The translations under genes were made by a program, and so were the position numbers. A DNA stretch of 64,000 bases. Source: Allodiplogaster sudhausi. Lineage: Eukaryota > Nematoda > Chromadorea > Rhabditida > Diplogasteridae. The stretch spans positions 463,501 through 527,500 of the forward strand of contig CALZFC010000057.1 of the NCBI GenBank assembly GCA_945643635.1, read 5' to 3'. Positions 12,726 through 23,935 of the stretch are shown here, piece by piece. Below the pieces are notes generated by a model that saw only the letters and a list, made by a program, of their open reading frames with translations, was not told the origin of the DNA and searched no databases. Numbering within the stretch: position 1 is the stretch's first letter; each line of letters starts with the position of its first letter.

Positions 12726-13960
12726 TTGGCATCTTATTATGGGGAAGTAGACGACAAACGGAGGGGGATGGGAAATGGGAAATCAAAAGAACAGAGGAGA
12801 GGAAGTCTCAAGAAGGATTGGCATGTCTCAAGGACTTGAGGGGACAAGGTCTAACGATAATATAGAAGGGAGAAAGAAAGAAAGATATTAATAGAGTGGA
12901 CAAAAAGGAAAATCAAGAGATTGAATGGAAAAAATGTATTTTGAATCTATCAAGTCATGTTTTTCAAGGCAAGAAAAACATGTCTTTGATTCAACTAAAT
13001 GAAACGTAACATGAGCAAAATGAAAATCAAAAGATTAAATGGGAAAATAAATATAAAAAAATGATATAAATAGGGTGCGCAGAGAAGAAAATCAAGATAC
13101 ATATGTATAGCAAGGAAGAAAAGAAATGTTTTCAATTTATCCAGTCGCGCTGATTTGATTCTCTTTATAAAATGGATAGACAAGAAAAGAAAAAAAAATG
13201 CCTCTGTTTCATCTCTCCTCTGAATAACATATGTAACAGCTTTCTGAATCATAAAGAGCATTTAGTTAGTGACGTAAAGGATAAATATAAAGGATAAATA
13301 TGTATATACATACATATGTATGTATGCAAGACGTATTTCCATCTTATTGTACATATGTACATTCTATATGTCATTCTCGATAATGACAAGTTCATACATC
13401 GGAAATAAAAAAAGAAAATGGAAGAAAGCATGGATGTTTGTTTGATGCAGTAAAGGCCTTGATTACTGCTCTTGGACAATGTCAACAAGCATAGATAAAA
13501 AGCATAATTTTCTACATTAATTGTATGTATGTTCGCCTGTCATTGAAAAAAGCTTATATTAGATAATGAATGAATGATCAACAGGGTGAAGGTTGTCAAG
13601 GACTCCTTGAAACATTCAACATAATATTCCTTTCGAGGCTTTGATTCAAGCAAATTGTATGCACTTGAGCGTTGATTTTATATTAAAAGTCCTTTTTTCC
13701 TCCCTTATAATTCGGTCTGCAAAGGATACTCATAAAGGTAAAAGAAAGATAGAAAGAAAATTCTTGCAAAATTGTACTTATTACATATCTGTTTGTCAGA
13801 TGATTCTGAAGGTTTTTTTTACCTAGTAAATACATTTATTTGACCATTAATAAAATTTATCCAAGACACAATCGCGGAATGTTTAGAAGTGGTTGAAAAT
13901 TTGTGTGGAAATACAGACATATTTATAGCAATTGAGCCAAGTGAAAGTTGGATAGAGTGA
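12726..13960. other. AT-rich spacer, no gene seen
   Basis: Unique AT-rich sequence with short ATATGTATGT-type runs near 13,300-13,370. No splice-supported coding exon recognised on either strand. Confidence 0.6.
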
Positions 13961-14000
13961 GAGATGGAGGAAGCGAAATATGGAGAGAGAGAGAAGGCGA

Positions 14001-14029
<29 letters not shown>

Positions 14030-14041
<12 letters not shown>

Positions 14042-14503
14042 ACCAGGGACAGAGAGGGGGCGCGCGTTCGAAAGTGAGAAGGAGAGAAAGAAAGAAAGAG
14101 AGATTATCCTCGCCTGTCCAGTGAATACCCTCGATATGCACTTTTTGAAAAAAAATATTCTCACATGCTGATTATGGGATATCGCATGCTGAACCTCACA
14201 AAAAAGGAACATGCGGAGAAGGAACTCCGATGAAGAATCATTGGAAAATCTGTCTCGGCGAGCGTTGTACTTGGAAGGAAAAAGACGAGGGGGATATGAA
14301 TAAGGGCCTAATGGACCAGCTCTTAACGTGCCTGGGAAGTTAGAGAGAGAGAGAGAGAGAAAGCGAGAGAGACAGAGAGAGGTAGAAGAGAGAGGGAGAT
14401 AGAGAGAAAGAGACAGAGAGAGAGAAAGAAAGCGAGAGAGAGAGAGAGAAAAAGAGACAGAGAGAGAGAGAAAGAAAGCGAGAGAGAGAGAGAGAGAGAG
14501 AAG

Positions 14504-14561
<58 letters not shown>

Positions 14562-14875
14562 CAGGGACAGAGAGGGGGCGCGCGTTAGAAAGTGAGAAGG
14601 AGAGAAAGAAAGAAAGAGAGATTATCCTCGCCTGTCCCCTGAATACCCTCGATATGCACTTTTTGAAAAAAAATATTCTCACATGCTGATTATGGGATAT
14701 CGCATGCTGAACCTCACAAAAAAGGAACATGCGGAGAAGGAACACCGATGAAGAATCATTGGAAAATCTGTCTCGGCGAGCGTTGTACTTGGAAGGAAAA
14801 AGACGAGGGGGATATGAATAAGGGCCTAATGGACCAGCTCTTAACGTGCCTGGGAAGTTAGAGAGAGAGAGAGAG
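14030..14875. repeat. Tandem duplication with 519-bp period in GA field
   Basis: About 300 bp of unique sequence beginning ACCAGGGACAGAGAGG occurs at 14,041 and again at 14,560 with only a few differences. It includes CCTCGATATGCACTT and ends near CTTAACGTGCCTGGGAAG. GA tracts of different length separate the copies, so the unit probably expanded by unequal exchange between microsatellites. Confidence 0.85.
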
Positions 14876-14930
14876 AGAGAGAAAGCGAGAGAGACAGAGA
14901 GAGGTAGAAGAGAGAGGGAGATAGAGAGAA

Positions 14931-14974
<44 letters not shown>

Positions 14975-15910
14975 CACGAGAAAGAACGATTATCGTAGAG
15001 AGAGAGAGAATGTTCGAGACAGAGAAAAAGAAAGGAGACAGATAATAAGTGGTAGAGTAAGACAGAGAAAGAAAGAAAGAGAACGAAAAGTAATACTTAG
15101 CCTCCAGTCTGCTTCCGCGTCTGTAACAACTTGCAGCTCAAAGAGACATGAATATTATATTTTTCTCTCATAGTATTCGGCCGAAGGAAACAGAGAACAT
15201 TAACGGAACGAAAAACGAACAAGTCGTGAGAAGGATTTTTGAGATTGATTCTAAAACGAGAAATAATTTTTTTTTATTTCCTAACTTGCATACGTATCTC
15301 GTTCTCTCTTCTCTCTCTCTCTCTCTCTCTCGTTCTCTCCTTCTCTCTCTCTCTCTCTTTCTGTCTCTATTTCTCTCTCTCTCTCTTTCCTACTCGATCC
15401 CATATAGGGCTTTTCTAATTAGGCTACAACCCTCCGAATCGCCTTATCTGGATCTAAAGTGTAACCGCACTGATTCCACGAACATGTACCGTCACAAAGT
15501 TTCCAAAGTACAAAGATGTATGTACATATGTCTGCGTCTTTCTTTCTCTCTCTTTCTCTCTCTCGTTCTCTCTTTCTCTCTCTCTCTCTCTCTCTTGCTC
15601 TCTTTCTCTCTCTCTTTATCTCTTTCTCTCTCTCTCTCTATCTCTCTCGTTGGGCACAGAATTTTTTTTTCTCGTGGTGTCCATTTGCAACGCAGAGTCT
15701 ATTCGGAGTAACGCCTTTAATTCGCTCCTGGGACCTCCTGAAGCCCCTCTTTCTCTCTTGGTATCTCTCCCTCTCTCTTTTTCTCTCCTCTCTCGCACAC
15801 TTCTCTCTTTCTCTCCTTCTCTCTTTCTCTCTTGCTCTCTTTCTCTCTCTCTCTTTCTCTGTCTCTCTCTGTCTCTTTCTTTCTCTCTCTTTCTCTCTGT
15901 CGTTGTGCGA
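14876..15910. repeat. GA then CT microsatellites
   Basis: GA tract 14,860-15,090, then CT tracts at 15,305-15,390, 15,535-15,650 and 15,760-15,900. No gene supported. Confidence 0.85.
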
Positions 15911-17260
15911 GAAAGAAAGAACACACATAGGGTTCAACTAATTAGTAGAACTCAAAGTCCATTTTATTTGCAGGAAAAGAAAGAAAGAAACGCCGAGATA
16001 CTTTCTCATCTCCGAAACAAATCTGCACTATTTTGTTTGCAATTATTTATGCAAGTCTCAGTCAGTTCCTCTACGTCATTCAATCAAATTAAATGTGTTG
16101 CTATCTACAGCAATTTATTCTCCAACCTTAGGGGCTTCTTTGCAACTGAAGTGACATCAACGTCTCGTTAAATGAAAGTATTCAAGAAGATAAATATAAA
16201 GATCTTAAAAATCAAGGGATTAAAAGGCAAAAAAAGAAGATATTCTCTAAAATGATCTTTACTGTCAATGCGCGCTAAATGCAAACACTTTTTTTCCCTT
16301 TTGTTCTTTACAATTAGCTTTGAGGAATTAACAAGTGGACGAAAGGCGATGTTGAGTACCCGGTGAACGTTGTTAACGCGATGAACTTGGAGTACCCGGT
16401 GAACGTTGAGCACTTGGTGAACAAAAAGACTGTGGAGAGTCAAGGACCTATTGCATGTGCTCAAGAGTAAAAAAAATATTTAAAAAAAGAAGTAGAAAGC
16501 CCTTCTTCAATTGCCGTCCCTTTTCTCAAGAGGCTTCGCGCTGCAATTCGCCTCCACATTCTACATCTTGAGAGCGGAAATTTTCTCGAAATTTTCTTCC
16601 AGATCTCGTTGTCAGATAACAAAAGACATCGTGCTAGCAAACAAAATTTCTAAAAGGAATAAGAAAGAAAGATATGTATGATAAAAAATTTAACTAATAA
16701 AATTAGAATAATTCTTAGTTAATTTTTACCGTTCATTATTGCTCGTGATGTAGCGCGATGATCGAACATCATGAGGCAAGGTTTAATAAGTAGACTGAAA
16801 TTTTTTCTGGCCTTTTGCTCCCTCTTTCTCTCTATCTCTCTGTAAACAAGACACTATCTTTTTCCTCTCTCATTTCCACTTCGATCTCCACCTCCACCCC
16901 GCGTGCACGTTTACATTTATATCCCTATTCGAACCATATACATATGCCAGTTTTCATCTTTGAAATTTTTTTCTTCTTAGTATGTTGCCTCGAATGAGGA
17001 AATAAGTCCTAACTCGTGGTGTAGCCTTGTGCATTGTTTTTATACATAAAGATTTGAGTTTGTAATTTTTAAAGCTATTATACACATCAAGATTAACTTA
17101 TCGGATCATTGGGGCAACTGATTTCGAAAAATAATTCAATTCGATTATAATTTTTTGCTGCAACTTGTTCTTAAAATGTTGTTTAAAGGAGCATGAAATT
17201 CAAGAGCAATATATTTCAATTTTTAGTTGGAACATCACACATACTCTCCCACTTTTTGTC
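15911..17260. other. Spacer, small minisatellite
   Basis: No convincing exon. A short array of about 24-bp units built on TACCCGGTGAACGTTG and CTTGGTGAAC lies at 16,345-16,425. Otherwise AT-rich unique sequence. Confidence 0.5.
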
Positions 17261-17308
17261 AGAGAAAAATGCGCGAATTCAACCGCGAATTTTTGAAGCT
17301 CTCGGAAG

Positions 17309-18200
17309 ATGCGCCTCGGCTACGTGGACGACTCATTCTTTCCGTTTCTTTTCCGGGGCCGCGGCCTGAACAAGGGGCTCCGTGGCATCTTTGTCGACAT
17401 TTGGCAGCGAGCGCTCATGGAGGTGGCTGCGACGCGTCGTGGTCGCGTTGCGGCTGCCACGCGTAGCGGTCGCGACGCGGCTGTAGCGATGGAGTTCGTC
17501 TCGGCCGACTGCTACGGTAAGTTCCAGATGGCCGAGTGGTAAGTGTTCGCCACTGTCGTCCATGTGGTCAGGGTTCGATTCCTTTCGTAGACTTGATTGT
17601 TTTGTAAGGCCCCTACCGCCCGAACACGACGACAAACCTCTTCGACGGCTTGCTCGGGATGCTGCAGGCGGGCGAGATTGACGGAACGGCGAAAGAGTAC
17701 GCGTACAGGCCGCAAAGGCTGGAAGCATTCCACACGACCCTACCTGTCCTCTATGAAACGGTCGGTTCGATTATGTCTTAACATCATAGTTGATAAATTT
17801 TCATGCTTTGTTAGACAGATTATCGTCTTAAAATAATGAATACTTTTCCTTCGACATTGGATATGTTATAATATGGCAGAATGAATATAGTAGATTTCGG
17901 ATTTCGGCCGATTTGGCCGTTATAGCCGACATACATATATAGCATTGACCGTGACGATGATGAGCGGTACTTTAAAATATTAACGAATCACTGACCTCAG
18001 AAGACGTACGTGCATCGCGCATGGCGCAAGGAGGGCTGGCAGCCCAAGAACATTCTCGTCTTCTCGTGGCCGATCTACGGCGCCATCCTCGCCGCGCTCG
18101 TCGCCGTCACGGCCATGGAGTGGACGACGGCGGCCGCGCATCAGGCGATCGGCGTCGCGATGGCGACGAGGTTCCTACTTGGTTTCTATTTTATTTTCCC

Positions 18201-18231
<31 letters not shown>

Positions 18232-18406
18232 TTTTTATAATTAAATTGACACAAACTTTCTAAGCTAATATGTATTTGATAATTATTTTTTTTTCAAATA
18301 CATATTAGCTTAAACAGTTCCATTCGAATAATGATTGTATTCCTCTGTCTATGTGATTCTTTTTTATCTTTTATTCGCTCCACTTCCCTCCCTCTTTCCG
18401 TTTCTC

Positions 18407-18452
<46 letters not shown>

Positions 18453-20272
18453 TCAGACACACTCGCAGCTTCATGACTGTCCTCCTCCGCAAGAGTGCGC
18501 TCTCGCAGCCGCTCGCCGCTCTTCTCCTCTACGAGATTGGCCTCCTCTTCATCGTCTTCATCTTCAATGCCATCTTTGCCAACTTTGCCATTGAAGACGA
18601 CCGCCCGCCGCAGTAGTCAGGGTTTCCCCGAACTTTCCCGGAACTTTCCTTAAACTTTCCGCGACCAGTACTGGAATACTGAAAGTTCCCGCACCGGTTC
18701 CGGAACTTTTCTATCTCATATGTATTAGAGGCGTGCGGGAGGCAATTTGGCTTCATTTTTGTTTAATATTTATTTTTTCTTTACATTAATATGCATGATT
18801 AAACTATTAAATATAAAAAAATCTTGAGGCATCAAATTGCATCATTTGTTCCCACTTTATTTTTGTTTTCTTCATTATTCATTTTAATCCCAGGAAATAA
18901 ATTGATTTTAGAAATTTTTTTCAGGAGAAAAAGCTTTAATTCCAGCGAATTCTACGACTTCCTCGAGCAGCTCAACGAGAATAGGGCCGTCCTTCTTTCG
19001 AAGGGACTTTACACGATGAAGGAGGATGTCGTAAGGATGGCTATTTTACATTCTTGAAACTTTTTACTTAAAATAAGAGAGTTGCAGAAAAGAGGCCTTT
19101 TTTAAGCTTAAAAATACATTTTTTATTAAATAACAAATAAAAATTGCAAAATTCGATTTGAGCTCTATCAAAGTGAATAAAACGACTGTTTATTTTAAAA
19201 AATTTATTGAATTACAAAATGAGAACTACAAAATTCGCCTTGAGCTCTACGAAATGTTCGACGATGACGTCACGGCGCAGTCGAATGGCCGCTTCGTTGT
19301 CGAGCCGAATAGACGGACGCTCGTTGCTGAGGTATTTTCATTTATTTTCTTCAAATTTATAATTTAAAATTTCCCGCCATTTCTTTTTTGGCGCCAAAAT
19401 TTATAAAAAAAAAAATTCCCGCAGATGTGTTCGCGGACAAACGCCTTCGTCACTGCGATCGTTGTCGCCGGCACGCCTGACATGCTCATGAAGCGGAGTA
19501 TGCTTAGGAAAGAGTGCGATGTCGACAGGTGGGAAGCAGCACTAAACTCCTTTACACGGCACTCGAGGAGTACGGTAGCACTAAAAGGGTATTTTTGTTA
19601 TTAGCAGAACGAAATGAAACAGCTACCATAGACAATGATTACAACAATATGGTGCACACCGACGATCCCCCACGTCCATATGATAGATGCCCGTGCATTC
19701 CATCGGTATTTTGGCTCGATAAGCGAATAAGCAGTTCTTTTGCCTCATTACTATTGCCTTGCCCAACGAGGGCATCGAGCCCCGATCACCCGGCCAACTC
19801 CCGGAGCACATCCAATCGGCCATACAAGCCATATATCCTTCCAGCGTCGCTCCTTCGATCAGCGATGCTCTCCTCGACGAGTATCCCCTCGTGCGCGAGC
19901 AGGCGATCGGGCACGAGCAGCCGATGACCTTCTATCTGCGCAGGGGCGACGCGGCGCACTTGAATGCGGCCGAGCAGCTTAACCGACTCCTCTCCGGCAT
20001 CTACGACAGGGATCATGTATGTAGTGTTTTCAGTAAATTCAATTTTATTAATTTGTTAGTTTACTTTACTAGTTGATACCCTCTTGTACATCAAATACAC
20101 ATATTTTTAAGTATATACCCTGGTGAATTATGAATAGAATCTATAGAATATTGATCTATTTAAGTTAAGCGTCGAAAAAAGCACTGTATGGATATGTGCA
20201 GATGGAGAACGTCTGGATGCGTCGTTACATGCCGCGTCCGCAGCGTCTGTTGTCTGCGAGCTTAGAGGTCTA

Positions 20273-20314
<42 letters not shown>

Positions 20315-20493
20315 GCCTCCTCACACTTATTCATCAATGATTCCAGTCGGCTCAGAGTGGCTTCGATCCGATCTCGCTAACAGCGCTGACCTTTCCGTTC
20401 CTCGCACTCGTCACTCTCCACACGACGGCTCTCTCCGTTCTCGCCGCTGAAGTGGCCTACCATCGATCGAGAGAGAGGAGAGGCAGAGAATAG
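17309..20493 (+). CDS. Ionotropic-receptor-like channel (iGluR-type), ten exons
   Basis: Exons: 17309-17516, 17609-17760, 18001-18170, 18457-18612, 18925-19030, 19245-19331, 19425-19528, 19845-20016, 20202-20267, 20347-20493; all phases match and the frame ends at TAG 20,491. The N-terminal ligand-binding half carries RLGYVDD and GIFVDIW, then FDGLLGMLQAGEIDG. Membrane segments are ILVFSWPIYGAILAALVAV (exon 3), LLLYEIGLLFIVFIFNAIF (exon 4, pore/M3 region) and ALTFPFLALVTLHTTALSV (exon 10). This S1-M1-M3-S2-M4 order is that of ionotropic receptors; the subfamily and ligand are unknown. No signal peptide is visible. An upstream reading, EFLKLSEDAPRLR at 17,273-17,315, is in another frame, so a 1-bp shift or a missed first exon is possible. 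The acceptor of exon 6 has a poor pyrimidine tract. An in-frame CAG TAG at 18,611 is avoided because the GT inside it is the exon 4 donor. Confidence 0.8.
17527..17594 (+). repeat. tRNA-like sequence in intron 1 of channel gene
   Basis: GATGGCCGAGTGGTAAG matches an A box and GGGTTCGATTCC a B box at tRNA-like spacing. The anticodon arm does not fold cleanly, so this is a tRNA relic or SINE head rather than a functional tRNA. Confidence 0.4.
18390..18456 (+). repeat. (CT)n tract forming a splice acceptor
   Basis: A CT microsatellite runs to TTCCTCAG at 18,456 and acts as the polypyrimidine tract of exon 4 of the channel gene. Confidence 0.75.
19755..19850 (-). repeat. Possible tRNA-derived SINE fragment
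   Basis: On the minus strand, TATGGCCGATTGG resembles a Pol III A box and GGGGCTCGATGCCC a B box about 30 bp later. It abuts the exon 8 acceptor of the channel gene. Weak; no poly-A tail or target duplication was identified. Confidence 0.3.
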
Positions 20494-21265
20494 AGGGAAA
20501 ACAGAGAAGACGAGAGAGTGCAGACACAGAAAACAGGGTGAGAGAGGCGCTTCAGTTAGGGGACCTTGACACACTCAATTATTTGTGTTTATACTTATTA
20601 CTAATATATTTTACTTAATTTTAAGGATTTAAGTTACTATCAGTTATCTAAAATAAGGTGACGTTTTTGTTTGCTTGTGTGTGTGCATGGAAATATGCCT
20701 AAATCTTTTCCAAAATAAATGAATACACCTTCTTATCGCAAGCAAATATTTCTGTGCAGAGAAGGTAGAGCGCAGTGTAAATTAATATGTCAAAGATGAA
20801 GTCGAAAGGGCGTCATCTGACTATGAGTACAGAGTACACCAGGAAATTGCTGCAGAAACAGGTAGGTGCACGTGATAAATAACGAGCGAGGGAGAGAGAG
20901 AGAGAGAGAGTAAGGGAAGGTAGAGAGAAAGACAAAGAGAGAGAGAGTGGTAGAGAGAGAAAGCGAGAAGGAGAGCGAGAGAAAGAGAGAGATAAAGGTA
21001 GAGACAGAGAGAGCGAGAGAGAGAGAGACAGAGAGAGCGGTAGAGAAGGAAAGAGAGACAGAGAGATCTTGTGCTGAATGTGATCATTTTTACTACTGCA
21101 AAGAATGCAGCGCGTATTTGCGTAAATACATCGTGAATTCTCGAATTTCCTTGCCCGTATGCCACGTGAATCGTCATATGAGTTTCCTGTTGAAATTGCC
21201 TGGGGCACATTGTCATAGAAGCCTAAACAAATTGGACCGTTTTCTACAATTTAGTAATATAATTC
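20494..21265. other. Intergenic, GA tract
   Basis: Contains a GA microsatellite at 20,888-21,065 and otherwise unremarkable AT-rich DNA. No gene seen. Confidence 0.6.
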
Positions 21266-21267
21266 AT

Positions 21268-21273
21268 TTTATT
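21268..21273 (-). terminator. Poly-A signal of His-rich gene
   Basis: TTTATT on the plus strand (AATAAA on the minus strand), about 95 bp after the stop codon. Confidence 0.6.
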
Positions 21274-21365
21274 CATTGTACGTTAGACAAATGAGTCAAT
21301 AGGCAATCAATAAATCCAGAGCATAATTTTGCACATTTTCAAACGCAATAAAAGAAAGCTTAAAA

Positions 21366-22452
21366 TTAGTGCTCTCCGCTGTGATGGTCGTCGTGATGGT
21401 CTCCGCCATGTCCATAATGGCTGCTGGGACCATGGTAGTCCCCATAATGGTGTCCATGGTGGTCCCCGTGGTAGCTCGGTTCATAGTGGTGGTCCCCATC
21501 GGCGTAGTACCCGCCGTGTCCCTGTCCGTAGTGGTCTCCTCCGTGATGCTTGTGTCCTCCGTCGTGTCCCTTCTCGTATTCACTGCCGTACTTCTCTCCC
21601 TTGTCGTCACTTCCGTAGCCGCCGTACTTATAGCTTCCGTATTCGCCGTGCTCGCCGTGGTCGTGCTTCCTGGAAGTACAGGCAGCTTGACACTATTTAT
21701 GAAAGTATACAATAGTATTTAAGAAACATTATTCAATAATTTTATTTTAAATGTAAAAAAAAACAACTTCTACATTAAAACATGAATCGGGCTTTTGCTG
21801 GAAATTTTGCATAAAGTATCTACACATAATTATGAAGTTGTAAAATTTATTTTCGAAAATTCAAAAAAAATATTAACGAAACTTGTGACAGTCATCTCCC
21901 TGGCCATGGTCTGTTCAATTTCTTTTTTTATATTATTCAATTTAAAAAAAAGATTAATCTATTAATTAAAAATTAACAAATATAAAAATTCCAACTTGTG
22001 ATAATCATCTCCGTGGCCATGATCGCCGTAGTAGCCGGCGCCGTGTTCGTCGCCGTGGTGGTCGCCATGGTCGTAGTGGCCGTGTTCTATTGTTCGAAGT
22101 ATTAATAATATTTTATACATACTTTTAATTTTTATTATTTTTTAATCCGTGTTCTATCGCCGAAATAGTGCTATTGTTTTATATTATATTATATTTTCTT
22201 TATTTTTACTCGTTTTCGATCCGCTTTATATTGCGAAATTGTAATATTGTTAATTCATTCAATGTTTTTATAGTTTTTTTAAATTAATTTATTTAATATA
22301 ATACATACATATATGTATGTATGTACATATATATTATAATGCTATATCTGAGAAAAGTTATACTTCTTAAAAAAAATTAAAATTAAACCTTTTGCAAAAG
22401 CTGCAACGATTGCGATCGCCAGAAGAGCAAGGCAGATGGACATGGGCTGCAT
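21366..22452 (-). CDS. Secreted His/Gly/Tyr-rich protein with alternative exon 2
   Basis: Exon 1 (22452-22389) encodes a signal peptide, MQPMSICLALLAIAIVAAFA. Exon 2a (22086-21996, 91 nt) or exon 2b (21910-21883, 28 nt) follows, then exon 3 (21669-21366), stop at 21,366. Both middle exons accept in phase 1 and leave in phase 2, and both end with a GDD-Y/C-HK motif (DDYHK, DDCHK). Using 2a gives 152 residues and 2b gives 131. Using both shifts the frame to an early TGA. The mature protein is built of H, G, Y, D repeats such as HHGDEHGAGYYGDHGH and YKYGGYGSDDKG. Such composition suggests metal binding or a cuticle/antimicrobial Gly-rich peptide; no function is proven. A minus-strand AATAAA lies at 21,268-21,273. 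Confidence 0.85.
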
Positions 22453-22464
22453 CACTCTGGAAGA

Positions 22465-22640
22465 GGTGAGAGACAGAAAGAGAGAGCGAGAGAGAGAGAA
22501 AGCTAGAGAGAGAAAGAGGGAGAGAGAGAGAGAGAGAAAGCTAGAGAGAGAAAGAGGGAGAGAGAGAGCGAGAGAGAGAGACAGAAAGAGAGAGCGAGAG
22601 AGAGAAAGCTAGAGAGAGAAAGAGGGAGAGAGAGATAGAG
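22465..22640. repeat. GA microsatellite with AAAGCTAGAGAG units
   Basis: Repeats of GAGAGAAAGCTAGAGAGAG occur at least three times just upstream of the His-rich gene start, so on the sense strand a CT tract precedes the gene. Confidence 0.85.
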
Positions 22641-23564
22641 AAGAAAATGGATTGAAGGTGAGAGAGAAATATTTAGGAGAGAAAGTCAATTTGTGAAAAG
22701 GAACTGTGAAAGTGTGAGTGAATCACGGATTAATTGTAAGAATGTGCTGATGGTGAAAGCAGGGGAAGACATCTTCGATTTGAATTTCCTCTTATTCCGC
22801 GACGTGTTATATACTCTCTAGCGCGCACGGTTTCCCCGTCAGGATGACCCTGATGAGTTTCTTTCGCCGAATCGTACGTGATTTCTTTCAAATGCCACTG
22901 AAAAGCATGAAGAGAAGCCGTGTCGAACTCTGTTTTGCGTACAGGCGAACCTACAACTTCTTTTGTGCTCTTGCCAAATGAATGGACTGACAATGAGAAT
23001 ATGCGCCAAGGAATGTGTTGAAAGTGTGCTGACGGGCAATAATCTTTTGGTCGCTCTGTCAACTAGAAATTCTTTTAGTTATCGTCTTCATTATTCTGCT
23101 TACAATTAGCCGTTATTTTATCCCCCGAACTCTGACTATTACGCTATTGGTTCCCGGTGATTATCAGAAAAATTATGTCAAATCAGCACTTTTACATTTT
23201 TCAATTTCATTAGAAAAATAAGTGAGGAATTATGTAATTAAAACCATTGTTTTCCCTGCCTATATTCCGGAGGATCAGAAGGGATACTATTTTCTTGCGC
23301 GAATAAAACTTTCTCTTTTTCTCTACCTCCCTCACTATCTCTTTCTCTCCGCAAGCAATCCATACAACTCAGCGATCTCTTCGTCACGCCACGCCAGCTT
23401 CATTCCCTGTGCTCGGTGCTCTCGTCGCAGCTCTTCCATCATCCTCAATCAATTCTCATGGCAGTAAAGAATCGCTCCGGTTCTTTACTGGCATGAGACT
23501 TATGTACTACGTGCATATCAGAAGAAAATTTTACTCCCTCCTTTTTCTCACCTATTATTTGGCT
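22641..23564. other. Intergenic, nothing recognised
   Basis: Unique sequence without a splice-supported exon or repeat that I can name. Confidence 0.5.
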
Positions 23565-23574
23565 GTTAAAAATG

Positions 23575-23765
23575 GCGAGCACCTTTTTTTTGTCACAAAT
23601 TCAACTTTTTTTTGCCACAAAAAAATTTCGTGTCACTAATTTACTTTTTTTTGCCACAAATTATTTTTTGTCCTTAAATTTCCTTTTTTTTGCCACAAAA
23701 TATTTTCTGTCATTAATTTTACTTCTTTTAGCCAGAAATTATTGTCTGCTCCAAATTTAATGTTT
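23575..23765 (+). repeat. Left terminal inverted repeat of MULE
   Basis: Starts GCGAGCACCTTTTTTTTGTC and is composed of near-regular ~36-bp blocks alternating TGTCAC and TTTTGCCACAAA. It pairs with 25,625-25,811. Confidence 0.9.
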
Positions 23766-23935
23766 TTCCTCCATAATCTCTAACGATTAACCATAAGTAG
23801 TCGGATTTTAACTTTATCTCCTTCATAAAAATAAACCAATGAGGCCTTATTAAACTTAGTAGTTACAGAACTCAAACTCAGATGATAAGCTAACAACAAC
23901 AAAGAAACAATTGAGAAGTGCATGCCATAAAACTC

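Noticed and set aside
21329..21722. Plus-strand Val/Met-rich open frames
   Set aside because: Shadow of the His/Gly/Tyr-rich minus-strand exon, which has matching splice phases and a signal peptide.
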